64,000 nt of DNA, from NCBI GenBank assembly GCA_032622095.1, contig CP136068.1, positions 136,407,989 to 136,471,988 on the forward strand, given 5' to 3'. Origin of the DNA: Siphonodentalium dalli. Its lineage: Eukaryota > Mollusca > Scaphopoda > Gadilida > Siphonodentaliidae. The notes under the pieces were generated by a model, which worked only from the letters and a program-made list of their open reading frames with translations, was not told the origin of the DNA and did no database searches. The position numbers and the translations under genes were made by a program. Shown one piece after another: positions 48,648 to 60,744 of this stretch. How positions within the stretch are numbered: the stretch's first letter is position 1; every line of letters starts with the position of its first letter.

Positions 48648-49257
48648 CTAGCAGATTAGCCCGCCACTGGCGGGATTCGTCCCATGGCTTTGGTCGATCC
48701 ATTAATTTTTGCTTTTTACCCGAACAAAAATATTGCCCGTCCCGAGTTGACCATACATAAGAAATTTCACGTCGATGTCACCGCTGACGACCGAGATATC
48801 GCCAAGGTCAATTGTGGGTACCCGTTTCAATGTCAATGTCACCTCAGGCGGACAAACCGACCAGGCGAAAATACCCCCGTCCCTTGGAAGCCCTAAGTAC
48901 GAAATCCCCAGTTTCCGAGACGGTCGATTGATGCGTATTTATACTCGTCGTGTATATAAACGCTCTTTAACAACGACAGTGCAGAATGATAACACATTTC
49001 ACGTATTCAATGCGTTGTGTGAATTTAGAGTTGTCCTTCCTGCATCGGGTCACACACATCGAAGAGACCATTTAACCCATCAATTTCAACGACGATGGCA
49101 GTTGAAGGGTGAAGGAGTGGTCGCACGGGCTCGCGAATGGCCCGATGACACTGCCCGTGTCTTATTACTCTTAGATAGGAAGTTTTGGCTCAATCGGTCG
49201 AGCCGTTTTCGATTCTATAAATGATATACATACACACACACACATATATACGGAAGA
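48648..49257 (-). mobile_element. Helitron-like unit H1
   Basis: Read on the minus strand, the 3' end is a hairpin (CCCGCC, AGT loop, GGCGGG) then GCTAATCTG and CTAG at 48651-48648. The 5' end at 49257 reads TCTTCCGTATATATG. No coding sequence. Another TC-type start, TCTACTATATATTTTGG, lies immediately beyond its CTAG at 48647. Confidence 0.65.
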
Positions 49258-50022
49258 CTAGCAGGTTAGCCCGCCACTGGCGGCAATCGTCAGAAACATG
49301 ACAATTTATTATTTTTTTAATAAATGTTTTTAATTTTTTGTTTTTCAATGAGTGAATTGTGCCTTTTTAATTTACTGGCTTTTTTAATTAATTGTTTTAA
49401 TTAATTGTTTAATTTAATTTTTTGTTTTTCAATTTGACCCGATTTGACCTTGAATTGATAATTTTCAAGGTCAAGGTCAGGTCGGGGTCACAATTTAACC
49501 CGTCCATGACACTTCCCGTAGGTAGCAAGATTGAGCTCAATCGGTTCGAGTCTATAAAGGACACACGCATATATATCATTTGTGGGTACCCGTTTCAAGG
49601 TGAAGATCACCCCGGGCGGAAAAACTGAGCCGATGAAAATGTTCCCCGTTCCTAGAAAGCCCTAAGTACGTAAGAATCACACAGAAGCGAGTTCCAGATA
49701 ACGTAAACAACACCGTATGCGAAAGCCGAAGGGAAGAGAGAGCGTTAACCGGTTAACGAACCCAAATATGGAAGATCTTTATCAACGACACTGCGGATAC
49801 GAACGCTCTTTAACTATCAACGCGATTAACCCCGCAGTGCCGTTTTTTGTAACTGAGAGTGGAGAACGGGTGCTCTGAGCTTCTCTAAAATGCCACGACG
49901 ACCATTCCCGTGGGATTTTACCCTTAGATGAAAAGTTTGGTCTCGATCGGTGCAGCCGTTTTCGATTCTATAAAGGACACATATATTTATATATATACGT
50001 AGTTCTCAAAATATATAGTAGA
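49258..50022 (-). mobile_element. Helitron-like unit H2
   Basis: The 3' hairpin (CCGCC, AGT, GGCGG) and CTAG are at the left edge. The 5' end at 50022 reads TCTACTATATATTTTGAGAA. It abuts H1 with no spacer. Confidence 0.7.
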
Positions 50023-50704
50023 CTAGCAGGTTAGCCCGCCACTGGCGGCGTTCGTCAGAAACATGACAATTTTTTTAATAATTTTGTTTAATTTCAAATT
50101 TTTTTAATTAATTTTTTAATTTAATTTTTTGGTTTTTACCCGATTTGACCTTGAATTGATCATTTTCAAAGTCAAAGTCAGGTCGAGGTCAGAATTTAAC
50201 CCGTCCACGACACTTCCCGTAGGTAGCAAAAGTTTGAGCTCAATCAGGTCGAGTCTATAAAGATCACACACATATATATCATTTGTGGGTACCCGTTTCA
50301 AGGTGAAGATCACCTAGAGCGGAAAAACTGACCCGATCCGCGTTCCTGGGAAGCCCTAAGTACGTAAGAATCACACAACACGCTAATATGTCTGTATACT
50401 AACGCACACGCCCAGACCCAGACGTAAGAATCACATTACGCACATACGCTCTTTATCAACTACACTGCGGATAGGAACGCTCTTTAACTATCAACGCGAT
50501 TAACCCCCCGCAGTGCCGTTTTCGGTGATGTTGATGATTGGGAGTGAAGAATAAGTGCTCAGAGCTTGTCCAAAAACGCGACGTTGACCATTCCCGTGGG
50601 TTTTTACCCTTAGATAGGAAGTTTGGTCTAGATCGGTCCAGGCATTTTCGATTCTATAAAGTACACACGCTCACATTATACGAAGTCTCAAAATATATAG
50701 TAGA
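50023..50704 (-). mobile_element. Helitron-like unit H3
   Basis: Same ends as H2: CTAG at 50023-50026, 5' TCTACTATATATTTTGAGAC ending at 50704. Internal sequence is clearly related to H2 (TTGTGGGTACCCGTTTCAAG and GAAGCCCTAAGTACGTAAGA are shared). Confidence 0.7.
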
Positions 50705-52172
50705 CTAGCAGGTTAGCCCCCCACTGGCGGCATTCGTCCCATGGCTTTGTTCGAAAAAGCAATTGCAACAGGTTCCGTGACACTTGTGCTGCATTTGCAG
50801 CAAATTTCGGCAATAGTCAGAAACATGACAATTTTAATTTAATTTTTTGTTTTTCAATGAGTTAATTATTTTGTTTTTCAATGAGTTAATTGTGCTTTTT
50901 TAATTTTTTAATTGAATTTTTGGTTTTTAAATTTTACCCGATTTTGTTTTGTTTTTCAAGGAGTTAATTGTGCCTATTTAATTTTGTTTTTCAATTTTAC
51001 CCGATTTGTTTTTGTTTCTCAATGAACCCGTCCATGACACTCGGTTCGAGTCTATAAAGGACACACACATATATAAGACACTTCCCGTAGGTAGCAAGTT
51101 TGAGCTCAATCGGCATTCCCTGGAATTTCCCAGTCAATATTTAGCAAGTTTGAGCTCAATCGGTTCGAGTCTATAAAGGACACACTCATATATATGACAC
51201 TTCCCGTGGGTAACAAGTTTGAGTTCAATCGGCATTCCCTGGAATTTGCCAGTCACCAACGCGGCGTAATTTTGGTACATATATAGAGACCAATTGTCCA
51301 TCGGCTGTCATGTGTAGTAAAGATGTCTTATAAGCCGACATTGCCGTGGGGATGCCCGTTCCTACACGCGTTTTCGATTCTATGAAGTACCCACATATAT
51401 ACACATATCTATTATATATTTTGGAAGATCTGTGTGCGTGTGTCTGTCTGTGTGTTCGCGATGGACTCGATAACGACCGACCCGATTTCGATGAAACTTG
51501 GTATGTGGGGGTATTTTCTGTCGGGAAGTGGTATAGGCCTATTAATTTTCAGATCCAAGCTCAACTTTTCACGTGCCGAGATCAAATCTGTTTTTACGCC
51601 GTTTTGCGCTAATATATTTCAGTTCGGTGCTCACAAATCGATTCGATATAGCGCGAATAATAAATTGCCGGTCATATAATTTGCACGGTTAAAATCTGTG
51701 GCGCTTCATCTTTCCAATGATGTATCACTCGCCTGTGTACGTTTAAAGTTTCTACCTTAATTATCGGGAAGAACGCAGGACCATGCTTCGCTCATCGAAA
51801 AACATTGCGTAAATATATTACGCCATCAACAGATCGTGACGTGATCGCGTTAACTCTTAACCGGCCGATGTCGCGTTAACTCATCACCGGCCGAGGTATC
51901 CGCAAATGACATTGGGCTATATATCTCGGAAACGGGTGGAGCTATCGACTTGAAATTTGGTATGTGAATGTATCTTGCCCCGGATACGAATTTTATCGGG
52001 TCGCCGAGCCCGTGCGACGCCAGCTTCGCGCATGCGCAGACCAGATCTCGTAAACGGGTGGAGCTATCGACTTGAAATTTGGTTTTTGAATAGCCCGGAC
52101 GAAGTCGGGTCACCTTCTAGTATATATATATATATATATATATATACGTAGTTCTCAAAATATATAGTATAG
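50705..52172 (-). mobile_element. Helitron-like unit H4, split by a nested Helitron
   Basis: CTAG at 50705-50708 and 5' end TCTATACTATATATTTTGAG at 52172. The inner stretch 51408-52120 is a separate, opposite-strand Helitron-like element. Without it the unit is about 755 bp, close to H2. Confidence 0.65.
51408..52120 (+). mobile_element. Nested Helitron-like element of the 37952 family
   Basis: The 5' end is A|TCTATTATATATTTTGGAAG and the 3' end has a hairpin AGCCCGGAC, GAA, GTCGGGT followed by CACCTTCTAG|T. It contains one 122-bp unit with CGCGCATGCGCAG near 52025. It sits at an A|T inside the TA-rich 5' subterminal region of H4. Confidence 0.75.
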
Positions 52173-52785
52173 ATTAGCAGATTCCAGTAGCTTTATAACG
52201 GTATATCTGGGGAGAAATATGATGCTATATTCGTGATTATCTGGGATGATTTCGGTATATACCGAAGGTATATACTGTACAAACAAAGCGCACCATCCGT
52301 GCTCGCAGGGAATAAATTTCGAGCGATAACGTTTGCGTAAATACGAAATTGTGAGTGTTGGTTTGTAACCGGGATTTCTGAGAAGCATTATGCCTATAAC
52401 TACCCCCCCCCTAAGCCCTGACCTAAGTGACATACATACTATAACAATGATGTTGTAAGAGCTCCAATAAATCTACCCGCATAGGCAAGCACTCAATGTT
52501 CCCGTATAACTCTGCAGTTGCATGCTAATAACGTTGAATGGGAAACAGACGCTCTTTATAGAGATGCGTCAAAAACAAACGCTCATTAAATAATCACTTG
52601 ATTAACCCACGCCGTGCCTTTGCGGTGATTTGAGATTGGAGAACGTGTGCTCTGAGCTTCTCTAAACCGCGACCACGGTCGTGTCGGTGGGATTTGACAC
52701 TTACATAGGAAGTTTGAGCTCAATATGTACACGCGTTTTGGATTCTATGAAGTACCCACACACGTAGTTCTCAAAATATATAGTA
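52173..52785 (-). mobile_element. Helitron-like unit H5 with variant 3' end
   Basis: The left edge reads TTAGCAGATTCC on the + strand, giving CTAA as the 3' terminus on the minus strand (CTRR still fits), but the usual hairpin is missing. A block starting GCAGATTCCAGTAGC is shared with 53384-53530. The 5' end at 52785 reads TACTATATATTTTGAGAA, so the first TC is lost. Confidence 0.5.
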
Positions 52786-53829
52786 CTAGCAGGTTAGCCC
52801 GCCACTGGCGGCATTCGTCCCATGGCTTTGTTTCAGAAACATGACATTTTTGTAATTATTTTGTTTTTATTTATTTTTGTTTTTTATTTTTGAATATGAA
52901 TTTAATGTTTTTTAAATTTAATATATTTTGTTTCTGAATTGTTTTTTTATTGTTAATTTTTTTTAATTTTAAATTGTTTTAATTAAATTGTAAATTGTTT
53001 TATTTAATTTTTTTGTTTCTGGCGGAAAAATTTACCCGTAGAAATCCCCCCTTCCTAGGAACGACAGACAACGCATTCTTTGTTTCGCGAAATCTCTCTA
53101 CGATAACATTGCATTGAATTTAAAACAAACGCTTCCCGTCGGGAAATCTGTCTTCGGGTCGTTGTTGTTGGCATCACGGCTCTCCGAAAACTCTCACATT
53201 GCCGAAAACGTGTATTTAGTAATATCGTTGTTGTTGATATTTACGGCTTGGGGGCTATTTTCTTATTTAGCAAGTTTGAGCTCAATCGGTTAGAGTCTAT
53301 AAAGGACACACTCATATATATGACACTTCCCGTAGGTAGCAAGTTTGAGCTCAATCGGCATTCCCTGGAATTTCCCGTAGATTGGCAGATTCCAGTAGCT
53401 TTATAACGGTATATCTGGGGAGAAATCTGATGCTATATTCGTGATTATCTGGGATGATTTCGGTATATACCGAAAAACAGAGCGCGCCATCCGTGCTCGC
53501 AGGGAATAAATTTCGAGCGATAACGTTTGCGTTCCCGTATAACTCTGCAGATGCGAATAACGTTGAATGGGAAACAGACGCTCTTTATAGAGATGCGTCA
53601 AAAACAAACGCTCATTAAATAATCACTTGATTAACCCCCGCCGTGCCTTTGCGGTGATCTGAGATTGGAGAACGGGTGCTCTGAGGCTCTGAGCTTCTCT
53701 AAACCGCGACTACGGCGGTGTCGGTGTGATTTTACACTTACATACGAAATTTGATCTCAATCTGTACACGCGTTTTGGATTCTATGAAGTACACACACAT
53801 ATACGAAGTCTCAAAATATATAGTATAGA
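52786..53829 (-). mobile_element. Helitron-like unit H6
   Basis: CTAG at 52786-52789 with hairpin CCGCC/GGCGG. The 5' end is TCTATACTATATATTTTGAG at 53829. Its right half repeats most of H5, from GATTGGCAGATTCC near 53376, so H6 may be two units whose junction was lost. Confidence 0.6.
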
Positions 53830-54628
53830 CTAGAAGGTGACCCGACTTCGTCCGGGCTTTGACCTTGAATTTACCATTTTGAAGGTCAAGGTCAGGTGGA
53901 ATCAAACACCAACACCCCAAAAATGGTGGAAATCGGCCCAGCGGATACCGGGAAATCGGCCCAACGGATACCGAGATACCCTATGCATCAAATTTCGTCC
54001 GTAAAAATCCGCCAGTTTAACCCGATTTGATTTCCACTCAAGTATATAAACGCGCCTCATATACACACGCTCATTAATTATCAAGTTTCAACGTAAAGAT
54101 AAATTACCATCGGTGCCCGAGATATCGCCAAGACGTCTGAAACAGTCAAATGCATCGGCCGGTTAAGCGTTAACGTGATCTAAAGTTATGACCTCTAAAC
54201 GACGTCATAGAAGTTACGCATTGTTTTTATCCTGATGGAAGATAGTACCACTTCTTCTTGATAATTGAGGCAGATAACTAAAACGGATACATACGCATTA
54301 TATATCGTTGGAAAGAGGAAACACGAAAGATTCTCACGGTGTCATTATTATGACTGGCATTTTATTATTCGCGCTGTTTCGAATCGATTTGTAAGCACCG
54401 AACTCAAATGAAAGTCCCGTAACACAGCGTAAAAACAGATTTGACCTCGGCACGTGAAAAGTTGACCTCGGATCTGAAAATTAATATGCCTATGCCACTT
54501 CCCGACCGATAGTATCCTCACATACGAAGTTTCATCGAAATCGGCTAGGCCGTTTTCGAGTCCATCGCGATCACACACACACACACAGAGACACACACAC
54601 AGATCTTCCAAAATATATAATAGATAGA
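53830..54628 (-). mobile_element. Helitron-like unit H7, 37952-family member
   Basis: CTAG at 53830-53833 with the 3' hairpin CCCGGAC/GTCGGG of the 37952 and 51408 elements. The 5' end TCTATCTATTATATATTTTG is at 54628. The right half is the inverse of 51430-51700, including a GATTTCGATGAAACTT region. Confidence 0.7.
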
Positions 54629-55892
54629 CTAGCAGGTTAGCCCGCCACTGGCGGCGTTGGTCCGAAACATGACATTTTTTTGGCTTTTCAATGAGTTAAT
54701 TGTGCCTTTTTAATCAAGAGAAATTATGGTACCCGTCCCTAAAAGAGGTATGATATAAGGTACAAACTGAACCGATGAAAATGTCCCCCGTTCCTAGGAA
54801 CGACAAACATAAGAATCACACAACACGCATTTTTTAATGAGTTAATTTTGTCTTTTTAATCAAGAGGAATTATGATACCCGTCCCTAAAAGAGGTATGCC
54901 AACGATGTCGTTGTTGTTGGCATTCACGGCTTGGTGGCCACCCGAAAATTCTCGTCCGAAGATTCTCACATTGCCGTAAAGAGAAAATTTGCATTGTGTG
55001 GATTTAGTAAATATTTTTTCGCCGACAATGTCGTTGTTGTTGGCATTCACGGCTTGGGAGTGACCCCCACCGTTACGAGATGGTCATTCACGGCTTGGGG
55101 CAACATTCATTTTTTAATGAGTTAATTCTGTCTTTTTAATCGATGTCGTTGTTGTTGGCATTCTCGGCTTGGTGGCCACCCGAAAATTCTTGCCCGAAGA
55201 TTCTCACATTGCCGTAAAGAGAAAATTAGAATTGTGTGGATTTAGTAATTTGAACTAATTATTTTCTCGCAAACAATGTTGTTGTTGTTGGTATTCACGA
55301 CTTGGGAGTGACCCCCACCTTTACGAGATGGTCAAAGGAGAAGGCAGTGGAAGTCCCGTCAGATTCAGGGACGTATCGCACTGCCTCGAATTTACTAAAT
55401 TTTAGCAGCCATATAAGGTGCGTGAGTTAGCAGGAATCGAGGGGTGTAAGTTTAGAGCTTGTTTATATGAAAGTATTGAAAATAGACTAATATTTTCAGC
55501 CGTAACAAGAAATGTATATATGAGAAAATGTAAATTCTATATTTTGGGAGGTATTAGCAAGTTTTGGCTCAACGGGTTTAGCAGTTTGAAGTGAATATGG
55601 ATATAAAAATATACATATACAGATATAAAAAAAATGAGTTACTCCTCTTGGATCGCGGGCGAATATCAACCCGATTAACCCCCGCCGTGTTTGCGGTGAT
55701 TTTATTTATTGGGAGTGGAGAATGGGTGATCAGAGCTTGTCCAAAATGCGACGTCGGCGATCCCCGTGGCTTTTTTACCCTTATATATGAAATTTGAGCT
55801 CAATCCGTCCAGGCGTTTTCGATTCCATGACGTACCCACATATATACACACACACATATATATATACGGAAGTCTCAAAATATATATATAGA
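54629..55892 (-). mobile_element. Helitron-like unit H8 with internal repeats
   Basis: CTAG at 54629-54632, hairpin CCGCC/GGCGG. The 5' end at 55892 is TCTATATATATATTTTGAG. It contains repeated segments starting GATGTCGTTGTTGTTGGCAT near 54904 and 55142, and related ones near 55026 and 55270. Confidence 0.65.
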
Positions 55893-56180
55893 CTAGCAGA
55901 TTAGCCCGCCAATGGCGGGATTGGTCCAATGGCTTTGGTCGATCCCGGTTCCTACGCCCCTGTTCCCATGCTGGCACATATTTTCAAAGTTTCAAAACAA
56001 TTGACGGTAAAATGTTGGAATTCAAGCTCGGATAAGTGATGTTTGAGCTATTACCATTGGTTGGCGTCCGTATGTCGATCTGTCCGAGCACCTGTCAACA
56101 ATTTATTAAGAACAACTTATATGTACGGGCCACATCCATCATCCGATCGTCACCAAACTTCATATGGATCACCGGGTGAC
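55893..56180 (-). mobile_element. Helitron-like unit H9, 3' end only
   Basis: CTAG at 55893-55896 followed on the + strand by CAGATTAGCCCGCCAATGGC, the usual terminal hairpin with one change. No 5' TC end was found. The right boundary is a guess. Confidence 0.4.
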
Positions 56181-57740
56181 CTCTAACAAGTGCTAAAATC
56201 TTGATAGTTTGTTCTCGCCGCGTATTTCTTCCAACTCTTTGTGGTATTTGCTTACACATTGCTACTCAAAACTGCTCCCTGCGATCAGGAGCTTAACCAC
56301 TGCTACCTCCCTATACATGACCAGTTAACATGGGGTGGTCAATGTAGCGCCCAATGTACATTGCCCAAGTAGAGCGTAGTTATACCAAAGATTCCACTGT
56401 CGTTCAACACGATTATGTGTTCGATTTTGTGCCTCGAATATATTAGTCAGGGAGCCTGCTGGGTTCTATTTGCACAATCGCGTACGAAAGGTTTGATGCC
56501 CCATATTTGTTAAACCCCAGGAACGTTCAAAGAAATCAGATTTCTTAAGTTCCGTATTCCGGGCGTTTATGGGCCAGAGACCCCACAAAACCCCAAAAAT
56601 GACTTCTATTTGCACTTTCGAGTACAAAGCTGATTTTCATATTGATAGTGATCTAGTCATCACTGATCAATAATACACAATTTCTAAAACAAAATTCCCT
56701 GGCTTTTTCATTTCAGAAGGGTTTTTTGAAAGTACCCCCAAAAACTCGAGAATTTACGTTTATTTGCACAAAAAGCTGATTTTTTCCCTCAATAGTTATC
56801 CTGCTATCGCTGGTTATAAAAAACTCGTTTAAGAAACGAAAGTCCATGCGTTTTCATTTAAGAAGCACATGTCACCAGAACAAACATTTACCCTACCCCA
56901 ATAATACTTAATTGTATAGGAGTAAGTATTATTGGGGTGGGTAATTTTTGTTCTGGGGATCTGTGTTAAAGAGATGGTAGGTTTGAATTAAATACTCAAC
57001 CAAAACCCGAAAACATAGTTTTATTTGCACTGCCGTACGCACAGATGATATTTTTTCTTAACATTATCTCCACTATCACCATCACAGACCAAATGGTAAA
57101 AAAAAACGAAATCACTCGGCGAATTCATTAAAAATGGTGTAGAAAATTATGAAATAACATAATGTTATGGACCCCGTACGTTCACACGCTGTCAAATTTA
57201 CCTGGCAAGTTTATCGGAATTTCGTTGTAGAAGCCCTGTAGCTAAGATCGGTATATGATTCTTGGTCAGAATCAATGGTGCAGTAACACCTGGAATTTCA
57301 TATTCTCATATAAGCGAACAAAAAACAATGGAAATTATACAATATGTAATTGTTTTTGGCCATTGTTTCGGGCAGAATCGGGGGAACAACATTTTCAAAA
57401 ACCGCTTTGTGGGAAATTTTATAGAGTTCTTTGAAAAAAGTCCTATTAACGTGTATGACTTTATTGTTAGATATTTCGTTCCTTGTGGAATTATTAATAA
57501 ATTATTATTAAAATATGTTCCCTGTATCATGAAGAAGAATATATATCAATTTGGTGGAAATCCGCGCTAAAATTAGTTTTATTTCACGCCGTAGCTTTAT
57601 TTGCCCGAATACGCCTAAAAATATGGATATTTGAAACGTTCAATAAAAAAATCTGTCTTCTTCTAGAAGAATACAAAACTGACAACGAACTATTTAACAC
57701 GTGCATTTTCGCGCAATTCTTAAGCTGATTCTCCCTCGCG
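56181..57740. other. No gene recognised; one hairpin and one repeat fragment
   Basis: A hairpin at 56888-56944 has 23-nt arms (TTACCCTACCCCAATAATAC and its inverse). Around 57170-57300 words such as GTACGTTCACACGCTG and TTGTAGAAGCCCTG recall the foldback family at 24485. Short frames at 57262-57570 have no domain. Confidence 0.4.
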
Positions 57741-57747
57741 AAAGCGG

Positions 57748-57819
57748 ATTGGACCAATGCAAACGCATTCAACCAATCAGAGCGCACTCGTAGTGGAGTT
57801 GTAAAATCCGAGTGGGCGG
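57748..57819 (+). promoter_or_regulatory. Promoter-like cluster: CCAAT boxes and GC box
   Basis: CCAAT at 57754-57758 and 57773-57777 (the latter as AACCAATCAG), an inverse ATTGG at 57748-57752, and GGGCGG at 57814-57819. It lies about 270 bp before the ATG of the Crypton-type gene at 58092. Motifs are seen; promoter activity is inferred. Confidence 0.4.
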
Positions 57820-58091
57820 ACCTTTGAACTGTCAAATTCTTCGGTGATTCGAAGAAAATAATTACGATTAAAATTGAAATACTAAAGAAATAAACGTTAT
57901 AAAATATGACTAACTGCTGAAATAGAAAAAAAAAAAAAATTCCATGCTATCAACACTCTTACAGTGCAATATACGTTAATTTTGTTTATTTAAAAAGCGT
58001 TTTATGACGATGTTATCGTCTGCAACTATTTACTTCTTCGTATTTTCCGTAAATTGGCGTAATTCAGAAATAGAAGAAAATAATATTTAAA

Positions 58092-60053
58092 ATGAATTCA
58101 CCTTTCCCATTGGGAGATTTTTATATTTGTGAATCTGGAAATGAATCGCTGACTGAAAGTGACAAACGGTTCGTTGAAAGCATCCTAGCTGATGACTTTT
58201 ATTTCGTTGAAAATTCTCAATCAGACCAAGAGGTGCCCACTGTGAATGCCTCTGTCCCGGTGACAGCGACATAAAGTGAAAGTCAACACGACTCCAATGA
58301 TCAGCATGAAGTATGTGAACCATCAATAGCAACAAACAACATAAGGGATTTACGAAACTACATAGCAAGTCAGCGGCATGAGATTGAAGAACTTGAAGTG
58401 CAAGGTACGTGTAATACAGTGCCAGAGTTGCAAGCAGACAGTACTAGTAATAATTCTGAGACTGAAGAAGTTCAAAATAAAGAAAATCAACAAACAAATG
58501 ATGAGAATATTACTTCAAATACAAGTATGTCAAGTAATACTGAGTTCGCACCGGTGTGCAATGTATCTGATCTGAAGAAGTATGTGGCGAGTAAAAGAAA
58601 CCCGAATACAATTAAAAAAACTGAGTCCTGCATCAGAAAGCGAACAAAATGGTTGCAAGTGAAGGGTGAGGGCAGGGAACCAGAACAGATTCCACCGACT
58701 GAACTGGATACATATATCGGTGGTTTCTTGTTGACGGCACGTAAAGAAAATGGATCAGAGTTCGAGCCAGATAGCTTAACAGCTTTGCACAGAGGAATTC
58801 AGAGACATTTGAAAGATGCAGAATATGGAAATATATTGACGTCTGATAAATTTCAAATGAGCAGAGATGTACTGAAATCGAAGCGAAAAGAGTTGAAAGA
58901 ACGGGGTTTTGGGAACAAACCGAACAAAGCGGAGCCATTGACAGAGGAGGAAGAAGAGAAACTGTGGGAGACAGGGCAGTTGGGGAGCAGTACACCAGAA
59001 GCACTATTGAACACTTTGTGGTTTTTCAATACAAAACTGCTAGGATTCCGCGGGTCACATGAAAATTCACAATTAAAATTTGGAGATATTGAATTGAAAG
59101 TGGACAGTAGTGGGACAGAATATCTTGAGTTCAATGAACACTTTAGCAAAACAAGAGATGGAAATTCAACAACGAGGCCATTCAGTCCAAAAATATTTCC
59201 AAATGAACTCAACAAAAACAGATGCCCAATAGAAATGTACAAACTCTATGCAAGAAACCTACCACAAAAAATGATGGATTCTGGATCTCCTTTTTATATT
59301 TCTGGCAATATGCATTGGACAACGGGACCGAACATTTTATGGTTCAAGGCTCAGCCTATTGGTGTAAACAAAGTGAAATCTATGGTGAAAGACATGTGCA
59401 CAAAAGCAGGAATCCCTGGAAATAAAACCAATCATTTGCTGAGGAAGACGATGTGCACACAATTACTCCATGCTGGTGTGAACCCCCAAATTATCTCCCA
59501 ATTATCTAGTCATAAAAATGTGAACAGCTTGAATAACTATGCCACAGCTTCCATAAATCAGCAGAAAGGGATGTGTGCTATTCTGCAAGGCAACAATCTA
59601 AATACCGGTAATACAAATGTGATTGTTCCCAGAGCATTGTGTTCAGCTTATGCAGCGACTACCGGTTCTCATAATTTCAAACCACTGATGCCCGTAGCCA
59701 ATGAAATACCCATCAGTGAAAGTTATTGCAGGGCTTTTATACTGCCAAGTACTAGTACCGGGATGAGAAACACTTATTACAGTGAGGCCACTACTCGTTT
59801 GAAGGAAGTAGTCCCCAACACAGGTACCAGTACAAGTACAACATTGAGCAAAGTAGCTACTAGTAACACAGTTGAAGAAAGATTGATGCAAGGTGTTTTC
59901 AGTAATGCCAACATTTCTGGTGGTACATTTAAAATAACCGTTAAAATGCCCAGGGCCAACAGTGGTGATTCAGATGCAGAAAGTTCTAATAGGCACAGCA
60001 AGAACAAATACAGGAGAATTGCACGTATTGAATCAGACAGCGACACAGACTAA
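58092..60053 (+). pseudogene. Crypton-type tyrosine recombinase, one in-frame stop
   Basis: A single frame runs 654 codons from the ATG at 58092 to the stop at 60051-60053, broken only by TAA at 58272-58274. The first 60 residues are acidic. Codons 62-180 hold a Ser/Asn/Glu-rich linker and the start of the core-binding domain. The catalytic domain has all tyrosine-recombinase residues: Arg320 (GFRGSHE), His448 and Arg451 (HLLRKT), His474 (SSHKN) and Tyr483 (NNYATAS), counting the stop as codon 61. This arrangement matches Crypton and the KIAA1958-like domain family, which cut and join DNA through a 3'-phosphotyrosine. The C-terminal 170 residues are Thr/Ser-rich and end in an acidic/basic tail. 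Translation could also start downstream of the TAA, leaving the enzyme part intact. Alternatively the stop is removed by splicing or is a recent mutation. AATAAA occurs at 60586-60591. Confidence 0.75.
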
Positions 60054-60084
60054 TTATTGTAAAATTCACTAATTGTTATTACAT

Positions 60085-60104
60085 ACATGTACAATTGTAC
60101 ATGT
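60085..60104. repeat. 20-bp perfect palindrome
   Basis: ACATGTACAATTGTACATGT, 31 bp after the recombinase stop codon. Could be chance in AT-rich DNA or part of the 3' region of the element. Confidence 0.7.
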
Positions 60105-60744
60105 TGATATTCTATTTAAGAAGAAAATGTTTTGATCTTGTATTTCAAATGTAATTTTATGCCCTTCCCTGGGGACAGCAAATATGCAATCTTTCCCTCT
60201 ACTATTTTAATAGTATGAAAAACTGACCAAATATTTTTTGGAAGTGACACTAATTTAACATTTGAATTTATAAATTAATTAAATGCCGAACTAATCAGAA
60301 TATGCTAAAATCAGAGAGAAATACATGTAGGCCTACACATATTATAAATTTATATATTCCAATTTTGTTTTGAACAAAATGGTTAAAATTGTTCTAGTAT
60401 CAGCCTTTTTTTTTTAATTCAAAATCGTTGTACGCCGTATGGTACTAGTATTTGGTAATGTCGAACGACAAACAGTCCTAATATTGATATATGTGGAATT
60501 TAAAATTTTCTTCTGCACCACTACTGGTACTAGACACTAGTTAGAAAAATATCCCTGAATTAGTGAATAGTAAAAATTTCAAAAAAATAAACTGAAAAAA
60601 CTTATTAATTATATTTCAAAAATTTGAATAATTCATTGACAAATAATTCAAATGACAAATGGATTGGAATTTTGATTGTTAACTCTTGAAATAGGAATTT
60701 ACATGTATTTTTTTCTGATTTATTTAAAGAAAAGAAAAACTTAC
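60105..60744. other. AT-rich spacer, no gene recognised
   Basis: Contains a possible polyadenylation signal (AATAAA, 60586-60591) for the recombinase gene. No other structure seen. Confidence 0.4.

Noticed and set aside
49500-51200. GGTTCGAGTCT words resembling a tRNA B box
   Set aside because: No A box at the right distance and no cloverleaf could be drawn. The word is a shared internal sequence of the Helitron-like units.
49550-53800. TCTATAAAGGACAC and TCTATGAAGTAC words resembling TATA boxes
   Set aside because: They recur at the same place in every Helitron-like unit and are not followed by exon-like sequence.
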